64,000 nucleotides of DNA from Rhodobacteraceae bacterium HLUCCA08 (GCA_001314655.1 LJSF01000044.1:124001-188000), one strand, 5' to 3'. Shown: positions 27,045 to 35,446, counted from the first letter of the stretch. Notes: generated by a model from the sequence alone, not told the origin. Numbers and translations: made by a program.

Positions 27045-28184
27045 ATGTCCTATCTTGAATATCAGGTCAAACACGTCCCCCAGGGGTTTCGCAAGCTGCT
27101 CTATCTCAACTGGCCGCTGGTGATCCTGCTGACCGCCGTGGCCAGCGCCGGGTTCCTGATGCTCTATTCCGTCGCCGGCGGCGACATCACCCTCTGGGCG
27201 CAGCCGCAGATGGAACGTTACGGGATGGGTTTCGTGCTGATGCTGGTCATCGCCATGGTCCCGATCTGGTTCTGGCGGAACATGTCGGTGCTGGCCTATG
27301 GCTTCGCGCTGATCCTGCTGCTGCTGGTGCCGCTGATCGGGGTCGAGCGCAACGGCTCGCAACGCTGGCTGGATCTGGGGCCGATGCTGCTGCAACCCTC
27401 CGAGGTCATGAAGATCTCGATGGTGATGATCCTGGCGGCCTATTACGACTGGTTGCCATTGAACCGGGTCAGCCGCCCGGTCTTTGTCCTGATCCCGCTG
27501 GTGCTGATCGCGATTCCGGTCCTGCTGGTGCGCGACCAGCCCGACCTTGGCACCGCGTTGCTGCTGCTGGCCGGCGGCGGCGCGATGATGTTCCTGGCCG
27601 GGGTGCACTGGCTCTATTTCGCCAGCGTCATCGGGGCCGGGGTCGGCGCGGTCGTCGCGGTGTTCAAGTCGCGGGGCACCGACTGGCAGATCCTGGCCGA
27701 TTACCAATATGCCCGGATCGACACCTTCCTGGACCCGACCGCCGATCCGCTGGCGGCCGGGTATCACATCACACAGGCCAAGATCGCCTTCGGATCCGGC
27801 GGGCTGACCGGCCGGGGCTTCATGGAGGGCACCCAGACCCGGCTCAATTTCCTGCCCGAAAAGCAGACCGACTTCATCTTCAACACCCTGGCCGAGGAAT
27901 TCGGCTTTGTCGGAACCTCGACCCTGCTGCTGCTTTACGGGCTGATCGTGCTGTTCTGCGTGATCTCGGCCCTGCGGATGGCCGACCGTTTCGCATCGCT
28001 GCTGGTGCTGGGGGTGGCGGTGACCTTCTTCCTCTATTTCGGCGTCAACATGGCCATGGTGACGGGTCTGGCCCCGGTGGTCGGCGTGCCGCTGCCGCTG
28101 GTCAGCTATGGCGGGTCGGCCATGCTGGTGCTTCTTGCCGCTTTCGGCCTGGTTCAATCCGCCCATGTCCACCGACCGCGCTGA
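27045..28184 (+). CDS. mrdB: Peptidoglycan glycosyltransferase RodA
   Basis: A 379-residue SEDS-family polytopic membrane protein that polymerises lipid II and works with PBP2. The family hallmarks are visible: LGPMLLQPSEVMKISMVMIL, RDQPDLGTALLLL, NFLPEKQTDFIFNTLAEEFG and, near the C-terminus, GVPLPLVSYGGSAML. About ten membrane segments, normal length. It starts 6 nt after the PBP2 stop with no clear ribosome site, which implies translational coupling. Its last 20 nt overlap the start of ghrA. Confidence 0.97.
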   Translation: MSYLEYQVKHVPQGFRKLLYLNWPLVILLTAVASAGFLMLYSVAGGDITLWAQPQMERYGMGFVLMLVIAMVPIWFWRNMSVLAYGFALILLLLVPLIGVERNGSQRWLDLGPMLLQPSEVMKISMVMILAAYYDWLPLNRVSRPVFVLIPLVLIAIPVLLVRDQPDLGTALLLLAGGGAMMFLAGVHWLYFASVIGAGVGAVVAVFKSRGTDWQILADYQYARIDTFLDPTADPLAAGYHITQAKIAFGSGGLTGRGFMEGTQTRLNFLPEKQTDFIFNTLAEEFGFVGTSTLLLLYGLIVLFCVISALRMADRFASLLVLGVAVTFFLYFGVNMAMVTGLAPVVGVPLPLVSYGGSAMLVLLAAFGLVQSAHVHRPR

Positions 28185-29112
28185 TCCCATCCGGGTGCTG
28201 TTCGCCGCCCCTGCCGGGGCGTGGGAGACCTATCGCGAGGCCCTGCCCCGCGCCTTCGACGCGGCCGGGCTGGACGTGGAGCTGAGCCGCGACATCCCGC
28301 CCGAGGCCGCCGATTACCTGGTGGTCACCCCCAAGGGCCCGATCCGCGATTTTTCCCCGTTCACCCGGGCGCGCGCAGTGCTGAACCTCTGGGCCGGGGT
28401 CGAGGCGCTGGTCGACAACCCGACCCTGACCCAGCCGCTGGTGCGGATGATCGATCCCGGGCTGACGCAGGGCATGGTGGAATGGGTCACCGGCCATGCC
28501 TTGCGCCATCACCTGAACACCGATCTGCATGTCACCGGCCAGGACGGGATCTGGCGCAGCCATGTGCCGCCGCTGGCGCAGGACCGTCCGGTCACGGTTC
28601 TGGGCCTGGGCGAACTGGGCGCGGCCTGCGCCCAGGCCCTGGCGGCGCTGGGATTCCCGGTGACCGGCTGGAGCCGCGGCGCCAAGGCGATCGACGGCAT
28701 CCGCTGCCTGCACGGCAGCGCCGGGCTGGAAACCGCGCTGCGCGGGGCGCAGATCGTCATCCTGCTGCTGCCGCTGACCCGGCTGACCCACAACCTGCTG
28801 AACGCGACGCGGCTGGCCTGGCTGCCCAAGGGGGCGGTCGTGATCAATCCCGGGCGCGGCCCGCTGATCGATGACGATGCGCTTCTGGCGGCGCTGGACG
28901 CCGGCTTGGGACATGCGACGCTGGACGTGTTCCGGACCGAGCCGCTGCCGCCCGACCATCCGTTCTGGGCCCACCCCAAAGTCACCGTGACGCCGCATAT
29001 CGCCAGCGAGACCCGCGCGCTCAGCGCCGCGCGGGCGGTCGCCGCGAATATCGCGCGGGCCGAGGCCGGCGACAGGATGGACGGCCTGGTCGACCGCGAC
29101 CGGGGGTATTAG
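28165..29112 (+). CDS. ghrA: Glyoxylate/hydroxypyruvate reductase A (D-2-hydroxyacid dehydrogenase)
   Basis: A 315-residue NAD(P)H-dependent reductase of glyoxylate and hydroxypyruvate. The Rossmann motif is GLGELGAACAQAL; catalytic residues lie in NPGRGPLIDD (Arg), DVFRTEPLP (Glu) and PHIASETR (His). The GhrA subgroup is recognised by the short catalytic domain and WAGVEAL near residue 75. ATG 28165 lies inside the end of rodA (20-nt overlap), extending the mre-pbp2-rodA transcription unit. Functionally it is unrelated to cell shape; the linkage is common in roseobacters (recalled). Its stop overlaps the convergent SseB gene by 4 nt. Confidence 0.92.
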   Translation: MSTDRADPIRVLFAAPAGAWETYREALPRAFDAAGLDVELSRDIPPEAADYLVVTPKGPIRDFSPFTRARAVLNLWAGVEALVDNPTLTQPLVRMIDPGLTQGMVEWVTGHALRHHLNTDLHVTGQDGIWRSHVPPLAQDRPVTVLGLGELGAACAQALAALGFPVTGWSRGAKAIDGIRCLHGSAGLETALRGAQIVILLLPLTRLTHNLLNATRLAWLPKGAVVINPGRGPLIDDDALLAALDAGLGHATLDVFRTEPLPPDHPFWAHPKVTVTPHIASETRALSAARAVAANIARAEAGDRMDGLVDRDRGY

Positions 29113-29888
29113 CGCAGCTTCGGCGGCCGGTCCGGGTCCATGCCGGGGTTCGAGCCGGGCACCTTCGGGGCCTGAGGTTCGGGCAGGTCGAAGCGCAGGG
29201 CGACCTTGTCCAGCGCCGGCAGGATCGGCGCGTCGGGCGCCAGATGCACGATATCCAGCGTCAGGCTGTCGTCGCCGGAAAAGGTCAAGGCCTCGCTCAG
29301 GTCCGCCGACAAGGCCGCCTCGGCCCCCGGCGCGGTGCCGATCAGCGCCAGAAGATGCCCGCCATGCCCGTCCGCATAGCGCACCCCGGCCAGGTAGGCG
29401 GCGCGCGCCAGCCCGCCGGCCCGGGCCAGCCGACGATCCAGCGCCGCCAGCAGCGACGGCGCCAGGCCCTCGGGCGGCAGAAGTTCGGCGATGCGGTCCT
29501 CGACCTCGGACGGCGCGCCGGCCAGGGTCCGGGCCAGCCAGTCCACGGCCTCGGCCGGCAGCAGCATCTGCGACGGGGCGACGCCGATATTCAGCGCCAG
29601 CCCGATCCCCCTGCCCTCCAGCATCGCCGCCAGGCCGCGCCCGGGCAGGGACGCGAAGGGCGCCGCGCCGCCGACGAAATCCGACAGGCGCCCGATATCG
29701 TCGAAAACCAGAACGAATTGCCCTTCTTCGACCTCGAACAGGCGGGGGTTCACGTCCGCGCCTGTCGGCTCGTCCTCCAGCAGCAGGAACAGCTCCGCCT
29801 CGGCCAGGGCCTCGTAGAACCGCAGCCGGGCGCCGTCATCGCCGGGGCGGGCATGCATCGCCGCATGGGCGTGGTCGATCGCACTCAT
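29109..29888 (-). CDS. SseB-family protein
   Basis: A 259-residue soluble protein whose N-terminal half matches the SseB/YP_-type domain: ALAEAELFLLLEDEP, then ETEEGQFVLVFDDIGRLSDF-like strand-helix pattern (here EVEEGQFVLVFDD) and a C-terminal domain of mixed alpha/beta. SseB-type domains are poorly characterised; in enterobacteria the name comes from serine sensitivity and sulfurtransferase context. The start at 29888 follows AGAGG and lies within the end of the upstream uracil-DNA-glycosylase-like gene (53-nt overlap, same strand). Confidence 0.8.
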   Translation of the reverse strand: MSAIDHAHAAMHARPGDDGARLRFYEALAEAELFLLLEDEPTGADVNPRLFEVEEGQFVLVFDDIGRLSDFVGGAAPFASLPGRGLAAMLEGRGIGLALNIGVAPSQMLLPAEAVDWLARTLAGAPSEVEDRIAELLPPEGLAPSLLAALDRRLARAGGLARAAYLAGVRYADGHGGHLLALIGTAPGAEAALSADLSEALTFSGDDSLTLDIVHLAPDAPILPALDKVALRFDLPEPQAPKVPGSNPGMDPDRPPKLR

Positions 29889-30468
29889 CCAGGACCTCTC
29901 TGACCCGGGCCCGCAGGGCCGGCAGAAGCTCGGCCTCGAACCAGGAATGTGTCTTCAGCCAGCCCGTATTGCGCCAGGACGGATGAGGCAAGGGGAACAC
30001 CCCGGGCGCATGGTCGCGCCAGGCGGCGACGCGGGCGGTCACGCCGGGGCCGCGGCCCATGTGCCAGTCCTGGGCATGGCCGCCGACAAGAATGCGCAGC
30101 CGCAACGCCGGAAGCCGCGCCATGACCTGCGCGTGCCAGGTGCGGGCACAGATCGGCGGCGGCGGCAGGTCCGCCCCGCGCGCGTCATAGCCCGGAAAGC
30201 AGAACGCCATCGGCACGATCGCCACCCGGTCGCGGTCGTAGAATTCGGTCTCGGTCAGGCCCAGCCAGGCGCGCAGCCTGTCGCCGGACCGGTCGCGGAA
30301 CGGCACGCCCGCCTCGTGCACCCGCGCGCCGGGGGCCTGGCCGGCGATCAGAATCCGCGCGCCGGGCCGGAACCAGACCACCGGACGGGGCGCATGGCCG
30401 GTGGCGGTCGCCGCGAAACGCCCGGCACACAGCCGACAGGCGGCGATGCCTTGCCGCAGCCCGGTCAC
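29836..30468 (-). CDS. Uracil-DNA glycosylase family protein
   Basis: A 210-residue UDG-superfamily protein. The N-terminal active-site block is ILIAGQAPGARVHEAGVPF (motif 1, with GQAPG) followed by DRSGDRLRAWLG, and the C-terminal DNA-intercalation loop reads PHPSWRN (HPS motif). Two Cys near the N-terminus (CRLC) and others near the C-terminus resemble but do not fully match the 4Fe-4S ligands of family 4/5 enzymes. It would remove uracil or other damaged bases; the specificity is not established. Start is GTG at 30468. Its 3' end overlaps the SseB gene by 53 nt. Confidence 0.85.
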   Translation of the reverse strand: MTGLRQGIAACRLCAGRFAATATGHAPRPVVWFRPGARILIAGQAPGARVHEAGVPFRDRSGDRLRAWLGLTETEFYDRDRVAIVPMAFCFPGYDARGADLPPPPICARTWHAQVMARLPALRLRILVGGHAQDWHMGRGPGVTARVAAWRDHAPGVFPLPHPSWRNTGWLKTHSWFEAELLPALRARVREVLDECDRPRPCGDACPPRR

Positions 30469-30486
30469 GTCCAGGACCCGCGAAAA

Positions 30487-30510
30487 CCGGCATCAAACGG
30501 CCGATGCCGG
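30487..30510 (-). terminator. Terminator-like hairpin upstream of the UDG gene
   Basis: On the minus strand CCGGCATC / GATGCCGG with an 8-nt loop, followed by TTTT, 19 nt before the GTG at 30468. No minus-strand gene lies upstream of it here, so it would sit in the 5' region of the UDG transcript or stop antisense transcription from the kps promoter region. Confidence 0.45.
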
Positions 30511-30541
30511 CACGTCGCGACAGGTCGTTCGGCCAAATCAA

Positions 30542-30571
30542 TTGTTTTTTTACGGGTCATGACGACATACT
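30542..30571 (+). promoter_or_regulatory. Candidate promoter of the kpsT-kpsE-kdsA operon
   Basis: TTGTTT at 30542-30547, 18-nt spacer, CATACT at 30566-30571, in the most AT-rich stretch of the neighbourhood, about 110 nt before kpsT. Confidence 0.4.
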
Positions 30572-30579
30572 ATCGCCAG

Positions 30580-30602
30580 ATTGTCGCGGTATCGCGAACA
30601 AT
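30580..30602. promoter_or_regulatory. Dyad-symmetric site near the kpsT promoter (operator candidate)
   Basis: ATTGTCGCG - GTAT - CGCGAACAAT: arms of 9-10 bp that match apart from one inserted A. It lies just downstream of the proposed -10, where a repressor would block initiation or an RNA hairpin would form in the leader. Confidence 0.35.
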
Positions 30603-30681
30603 GTAACGTCACAGGCGCAGGAAGGCCCGGCACCGCGGCCAAAAGGCGACCGGAGGCGGGGGCCACAGGCAAGGAAGCCCG

Positions 30682-31341
30682 ATGCTGGAATTCGACGAGG
30701 TGAGCAAGTCCTTCTGGACCGGCCAGCAGCGCAAGGTGATCCTTGACCGCGCCTCGTTCCGCGTCGAACTGGGCCACAGCCTGGGCATCCTTGCGCCCAA
30801 CGGAACCGGCAAGACGACGATCATCAACATGATGGCGGGGCTCGAAAAACCCGACGAAGGCACGATCACCCGGACTTGCCGCGTGTCCTTTCCGCTGGGT
30901 TTCATGGGCGGGGTCGTCAACCGCCACACCGCGCGCGAGAATGCCCGCTACATCGCCCGGCTCTATGACCTCGACCCCGATTACGTGGAGGCGTTCTGCC
31001 GCTGGATGGCCGGGATCAAGGAATATTTCGACATGCCCGTCGGCACCTATTCGCAAGGGATGCGGGCGCGGTTCACCTTTTCGTTGATGCTGGCGCTGGA
31101 TTTCGACATCTACCTGATCGACGAAGGCATGCCGCAGACCACCGATACCGAGTTCAACCGCAAGGCCGGCGAGATGCTGAAGGAGCGGTTGACCAACACC
31201 ACCGTCATCATCGTCAGCCACCAGGCCGCGGTGCTTGAGAAATTCGCCCGATCCGCCGCCGTGCTGCGCGACGGCAAGATCATCATGTTCGACACACTCG
31301 AAGAAGCGAAACAGCTTTATGACTACGAAGCCCAGGGCTAG
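30682..31341 (+). CDS. kpsT: Capsule polysaccharide ABC exporter, ATP-binding protein (KpsT-like)
   Basis: A 219-residue ATPase of the ABC-2 polysaccharide export type. Walker A is APNGTGKTT (about 39-47), the signature is the KpsT-type YSQGMRARF rather than LSGGQ, and Walker B is DIYLIDEGMPQ. It would energise export of lipid-linked capsular polysaccharide with a KpsM permease, which is not in this window. The ATG follows AAGGAAG. Its end overlaps the kpsE-like gene by 23 nt. Confidence 0.92.
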   Translation: MLEFDEVSKSFWTGQQRKVILDRASFRVELGHSLGILAPNGTGKTTIINMMAGLEKPDEGTITRTCRVSFPLGFMGGVVNRHTARENARYIARLYDLDPDYVEAFCRWMAGIKEYFDMPVGTYSQGMRARFTFSLMLALDFDIYLIDEGMPQTTDTEFNRKAGEMLKERLTNTTVIIVSHQAAVLEKFARSAAVLRDGKIIMFDTLEEAKQLYDYEAQG

Positions 31342-33007
31342 GAAATTCCGCATTCGCCGCACCGGCGACCATCCGGCCGCGCCCTCGGACGGGGTGCAGC
31401 CCGATCCATCCGGTGCCGAAGCGGCCCCCGATGGCGCGCCGCGCATCCTCCGTGCCGCCCCGGACGGGGAGGACGCGCCGCAGGCCGGGGCCGACAATGC
31501 CGCGCCCGTCGGGGCCGAGACCGACCTGGACGCGATCCGCAAGGAGGGGCTGACCGGGCGGCAATTGCGCATGGCCCGTCGGGTGGCGCAGAAACACGGC
31601 CTGCCGGTGACATCGGATTTCGACGCCGTGCGGCAATTGCGCCTGAAGGGGATCGACCCGTTCCAGCGCTCCAACATCCTCGAACTGGTCGCACCGGGCA
31701 GCGCCGTGCCTCAGGCCGAGGCCGGCGGCGCGGTGCCGCCCGGCGGCCGTCCGGGCCTTCCGGCCCGCACCGGCGCGGGCCAGCCCGGCGCGCAATTGCC
31801 GCAGGCGATCCAGGTCGCCCGCGTGCCTTCGACCGAGCTGGCCCATGACGACCCGGCCGAACGGCGCGCCTCGGAAATCCGCAAGATCCAGAAGGACATC
31901 GCCCGCCGCCGCCGCCGCAAACTGGCGGCGCTGTTCACGCGTCTGGCGGTCTTTGTCGGGCTGCCGACGCTGATGACCGGCTGGTATTTCTTCGTGCTGG
32001 CGACGCCGATGTACGCCACCAAATCCGAATTCGTGATCGAACAGCAGGAAAGCCAGGGCGCGACGCCGTTCGGCGGGCTGATGCAGGGCACCGGGCTGGC
32101 GACCCAGCGCGATGCCAGCGGCACCCAATCCTACCTGATGTCGCGCGAGGCGATGATCCGGCTGGACGAGGAGCTGGGCTTCGTCGCGCATTTCCAGAAC
32201 CCCGAGATCGACGCGATCCAGCGCCTGCCCGAGGACGCGACCTATGAAGACGCCTACGGCATCTACCAGGACCGGGTGAAGATCGGCTACGACCCGACCG
32301 AAGGCATCCTGAAGATGGAGGTGGTCGCCTCCGACCCCGCCATCAGCCAGCAATTCTCGGAGGCGCTGATCGGCTTCGCCGAAGAACGTGTGGACCAGAT
32401 GTCCCAGCGCGCCCGCGAAGATGCCATGGCCGGCGCCCTGCAAAGCTACGAAGAGGCCGAGGATCGCCGACGCGAAGCCCTGAACGAGCTGACCACGGCC
32501 CAGGCCATGGTCGAAACCACCGACCCGGTCGGTCTGACCGCCGCCCTGCAGCAGCGGATCACCGCGCTGCAGCTCGAACTGGACCAGAAGCAGGTCGAAC
32601 TCGCCAACCGCCTGGCCACCGGCGCGGGCGACGCCCGCCTGGCCCCGATCCGGTCCGAGATCGAGATTCTCGACGGCCAGATCGAAGCCTTGCGCGCCCA
32701 GATGAGCGAAAGCTCGGGCAGCCGGTTTTCGATCACCGACATCACCGCCCAGCTGCGCCAGGCCGAGGAAAACTATGCGTTCCAGACCGTTCTGGTGCAG
32801 CAGGCCCTGACCGCGATGGAAACCGCGCGCATCGAGGCCGACCGCCAGCGCATCTATCTGGAAACCAATGTCGCCCCGATCGCGCCCGATGCGCCCAGCT
32901 ATCCGCGCGCCTTCGAGGATACGCTGCTGGCCTTCCTGATCTTTTCGGGCATCTACCTGATGGTCTCGCTCACCGCCTCGATCCTGCGCGAACAGGTCAG
33001 TTCCTGA
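31319..33007 (+). CDS. kpsE: Capsule polysaccharide export inner-membrane protein (KpsE-like)
   Basis: A 562-residue polysaccharide co-polymerase-3 protein. The N-terminal ~200 residues are cytoplasmic: a basic start, an Ala/Pro/Asp-rich linker, a conserved-looking helical block (about 68-115, GLTGRQLRMARRVAQKHG) and a second Pro/Gly-rich linker. Then come a membrane helix (about 204-226), a periplasmic domain starting PMYATKSEFVIEQQ with a long coiled coil (about 355-510) and a C-terminal helix (about 535-556). KpsE links the ABC exporter to the outer-membrane KpsD. E. coli KpsE (about 380 residues) lacks the long N-terminal extension. It overlaps kdsA by one base (TGATG). Confidence 0.9.
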   Translation: MTTKPRARKFRIRRTGDHPAAPSDGVQPDPSGAEAAPDGAPRILRAAPDGEDAPQAGADNAAPVGAETDLDAIRKEGLTGRQLRMARRVAQKHGLPVTSDFDAVRQLRLKGIDPFQRSNILELVAPGSAVPQAEAGGAVPPGGRPGLPARTGAGQPGAQLPQAIQVARVPSTELAHDDPAERRASEIRKIQKDIARRRRRKLAALFTRLAVFVGLPTLMTGWYFFVLATPMYATKSEFVIEQQESQGATPFGGLMQGTGLATQRDASGTQSYLMSREAMIRLDEELGFVAHFQNPEIDAIQRLPEDATYEDAYGIYQDRVKIGYDPTEGILKMEVVASDPAISQQFSEALIGFAEERVDQMSQRAREDAMAGALQSYEEAEDRRREALNELTTAQAMVETTDPVGLTAALQQRITALQLELDQKQVELANRLATGAGDARLAPIRSEIEILDGQIEALRAQMSESSGSRFSITDITAQLRQAEENYAFQTVLVQQALTAMETARIEADRQRIYLETNVAPIAPDAPSYPRAFEDTLLAFLIFSGIYLMVSLTASILREQVSS

Positions 33008-33840
33008 TGAAAGACGTCCGGATCGGCAAGGTCTTTGCCGGCAATGACCGGCCGCTCACGGTGATCGCCGGCCCCTGCCAGCTGGAAAGCCTGGACCATG
33101 CCCGGATGATCGCCGGTGAAATGGCCCGGATCTGCGACGCCCATGGCGCGGCTTTCGTGTTCAAGGCCAGTTTCGACAAGGCCAACCGCACCTCGCTGTC
33201 CGGCGAACGCGGCATCGGCATCGACGCGGGGCTGCGGATCCTGTCGGCGATCAAGGCCGAATTCGGCTGCCCGGTCCTGACGGATGTGCATACCGAAGGC
33301 CAATGCGCCCCGGTGGCGCAGGTGGTCGACGTGCTGCAGATTCCGGCCTTTCTGTGCCGCCAGACCGATCTGCTGCTTGCCGCCGGCGAAACCGGCGCCG
33401 CGATCAACATCAAGAAGGGCCAGTTCCTGGCGCCCTGGGACATGGCCAATGTCGCAGACAAGTTCGCCAGCACCGGCAACGACCGCATCCTGCTGACCGA
33501 ACGCGGCACCTCCTTCGGCTACAACACGCTGGTCGCCGACATGCGCGCCTTGCCGCAGATGGCGCAGACCGGCTACCCGGTGATCATGGACGCCACCCAT
33601 TCGGTGCAGCAACCCGGCGGCCGCGGCGGATCCTCGGGCGGACAGCGCGAATTCGCGCCGGTGATGGCCCGCGCGGCGGTGTCCCTGGGCATCGCCGGGG
33701 TGTTCATCGAAACCCACCAGGATCCGGACACTGCCCCCAGCGACGGGCCGAACATGATCCCGCTGGCGCGGATGGAGGCCCTGGTCGCCAGCCTGATGGC
33801 CTTCGACCGCCTGGCCAAGGCCGACCCGATCCGGGTCTGA
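33007..33840 (+). CDS. kdsA: 3-deoxy-8-phosphooctulonate (Kdo-8-P) synthase
   Basis: A 277-residue TIM-barrel enzyme joining arabinose-5-phosphate and phosphoenolpyruvate to make Kdo-8-phosphate. Typical motifs: VIAGPCQLES, FKASFDKANRTS, PVLTDVHTEGQCAPV, KKGQFLAPWDM and DATHSVQQPGG; the C-terminal block has FIETHQDPDTAPSDGPNM. The Cys/Asn switch that marks metal dependence was not decided. It starts in the kpsE stop codon, so it is expressed with the capsule exporter. In group-2-type capsules a Kdo linker attaches the chain to lipid, which makes the linkage functional; Kdo is also needed for LPS. Confidence 0.97.
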   Translation: MKDVRIGKVFAGNDRPLTVIAGPCQLESLDHARMIAGEMARICDAHGAAFVFKASFDKANRTSLSGERGIGIDAGLRILSAIKAEFGCPVLTDVHTEGQCAPVAQVVDVLQIPAFLCRQTDLLLAAGETGAAINIKKGQFLAPWDMANVADKFASTGNDRILLTERGTSFGYNTLVADMRALPQMAQTGYPVIMDATHSVQQPGGRGGSSGGQREFAPVMARAAVSLGIAGVFIETHQDPDTAPSDGPNMIPLARMEALVASLMAFDRLAKADPIRV

Positions 33841-33975
33841 GCCACGGGGCGCCTGCCCTCGACACGCGATGGCGGGCACCCAACGGCGCCGGACCGACCC
33901 AAGCGGAATTTGCAATTCAAAGCCTGGGTGAAACCCATTAGGATCGCCCGGGCATTTCCAACGGATCGTCCTTTC

Positions 33976-35307
33976 ATGCCGTCTCTGCGTCTTCTGGCCC
34001 TGCTTGTCCTTCTGGTGCTGCCGGTCGCCGCGGCACCGCAGCAGGCCGACGGCCCCGCGGGCACCATCACCGCCGCGCAATCCGACCAGTCGGACGCCGA
34101 AATGGCCGTCCGGATCCGCGAAATCCTGCGCGAGCTGGGCAATTACGAGGATATCACCGTTGTCGTCAGCGAAGGCGTCGTGACCCTGCGCGGGACGACC
34201 AATTCCCTGACCGAGGCGACGGCGCTCGAAAACCTGGTCGGCCGGGTCGAAGGGGTCGTGGCGATCAAGAACGAGGTGACCGAAACCCCCGATATCGTGC
34301 GGCGCCTGAACCCGGCGATGGAGCGGTTCGGCGCCCGCCTCGAAACGCTTCTGGTCCAGTTGCCACTGGCGCTGATCGCCCTGGCGGTGTTCATCCTCGT
34401 GGTGGTCGTCGGAACCCGGGTCGCGCGACTTGAAAAGCCATGGAACCGGTTGGCGCCGAACGCCTTCATCGCCGATCTGTTCCGGTCTCTGGTCCGGATC
34501 GCCTTCGTGATCCTCGGCCTGGTGATCGCGCTGGATATCCTGAACGCGACGGCGCTGCTGTCGACCATCCTGGGTGCGGCCGGCCTGATCGGCCTGGCGA
34601 TCGGCTTTGCCGTGCGGGACACGGTCGAGAACTTCATTGCCTCGGTCATGCTGTCGATCCGCCAGCCTTTCCGGCCCAATGACGTGGTGGAGATCAACGG
34701 CGACGAGGGCAAGGTGATCCGCCTGACCAGCCGCGCGACGATCCTTTTGTCCTTCGACGGCAACCACGTGCGGATTCCCAATTCGACGGTGTTCAAGAGC
34801 CGGATCGTGAACTTTTCGCAGAACCCGGAACGGCGGTTCCTGTTCACGCTGAAACTCGATGCGGCGGCCGATTTCGAGGCGGTGCGCGCGCTGGCGGTGC
34901 GGATTGTCCAGAACCTGCCCTTCGTGCTGGACATGCCCGCCGCCGACGCCTGGATCGGCGACATCACCGATGCCGGGGTCGAGATAAAGGTGGCCGGCTG
35001 GATCGACCAGCGCGACACCTCGATCGCGCTGGCCCGCGGCGAGGCGCTGCGCCAGGTCAAGCTGGCGATCGAGGCGGCCGGTGTCGCGCTCGCCGACCGG
35101 AGCTATGCGATCCGCCTGCAGGGGACCGATGCCGCATTGCCCCTGCCGCAGCCCGAAGCCGCACCACGGCCGAGGCAGCCGCAATCCGGCGCCGAGGTCG
35201 CCGATGTCGGCGCCCAGGCCGAACAGGAGCTGAAACAGCTTGTCGATGCCGAACGCGACACCGGCACGGGCGAGGACCTGTTGCGCGACGACGCCCCGAA
35301 GGAATAG
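33976..35307 (+). CDS. MscS-family mechanosensitive channel with N-terminal BON domain
   Basis: A 443-residue small-conductance channel variant. A signal peptide (about 1-22, PVAAA cleavage site) leads into a periplasmic BON domain (about 38-115, with ITVVVSEGVVTLRGTT), a phospholipid- or envelope-binding module. Membrane helices follow at about 130-152, 170-190 and 200-235; the last (LGAAGLIGLAIGFAVRDTVE) is the Ala/Gly-rich pore helix. The MscS beta domain (QPFRPNDVVEI) and a cytoplasmic alpha/beta domain lead to an acidic Gln/Glu-rich tail. The start follows a weak GGAT. It probably protects against hypo-osmotic shock. Confidence 0.92.
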   Translation: MPSLRLLALLVLLVLPVAAAPQQADGPAGTITAAQSDQSDAEMAVRIREILRELGNYEDITVVVSEGVVTLRGTTNSLTEATALENLVGRVEGVVAIKNEVTETPDIVRRLNPAMERFGARLETLLVQLPLALIALAVFILVVVVGTRVARLEKPWNRLAPNAFIADLFRSLVRIAFVILGLVIALDILNATALLSTILGAAGLIGLAIGFAVRDTVENFIASVMLSIRQPFRPNDVVEINGDEGKVIRLTSRATILLSFDGNHVRIPNSTVFKSRIVNFSQNPERRFLFTLKLDAAADFEAVRALAVRIVQNLPFVLDMPAADAWIGDITDAGVEIKVAGWIDQRDTSIALARGEALRQVKLAIEAAGVALADRSYAIRLQGTDAALPLPQPEAAPRPRQPQSGAEVADVGAQAEQELKQLVDAERDTGTGEDLLRDDAPKE

Positions 35308-35371
35308 GTGAAATCAAGGCGGATCGGGGCTTGAACGCCCGCGCGGATTTGCGTAAGACCCGCTTCGCTGC

Positions 35372-35446
35372 TGGGGAGTGGCGCAATGGTAGCGCAACGG
35401 TTTTTGGTACCGCAGGTTGCAGGTTCGAGTCCTGCCTCCCCAGCCA
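35372..35446 (+). tRNA. tRNA-Gln (anticodon TTG)
   Basis: A 75-nt cloverleaf with encoded CCA. Acceptor TGGGGAG / CTCCCCA, D stem GCGC / GCGC, anticodon loop TTTTGGT with TTG at 34-36, T arm GCAGG-TTCGAGT-CCTGC, discriminator G. Position 27-43 of the anticodon stem is A-C, a mismatch in an otherwise perfect stem. TTG reads CAA and by wobble CAG. Terminal location between the MscS gene and an SDR gene; no other tRNA nearby. Confidence 0.97.
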
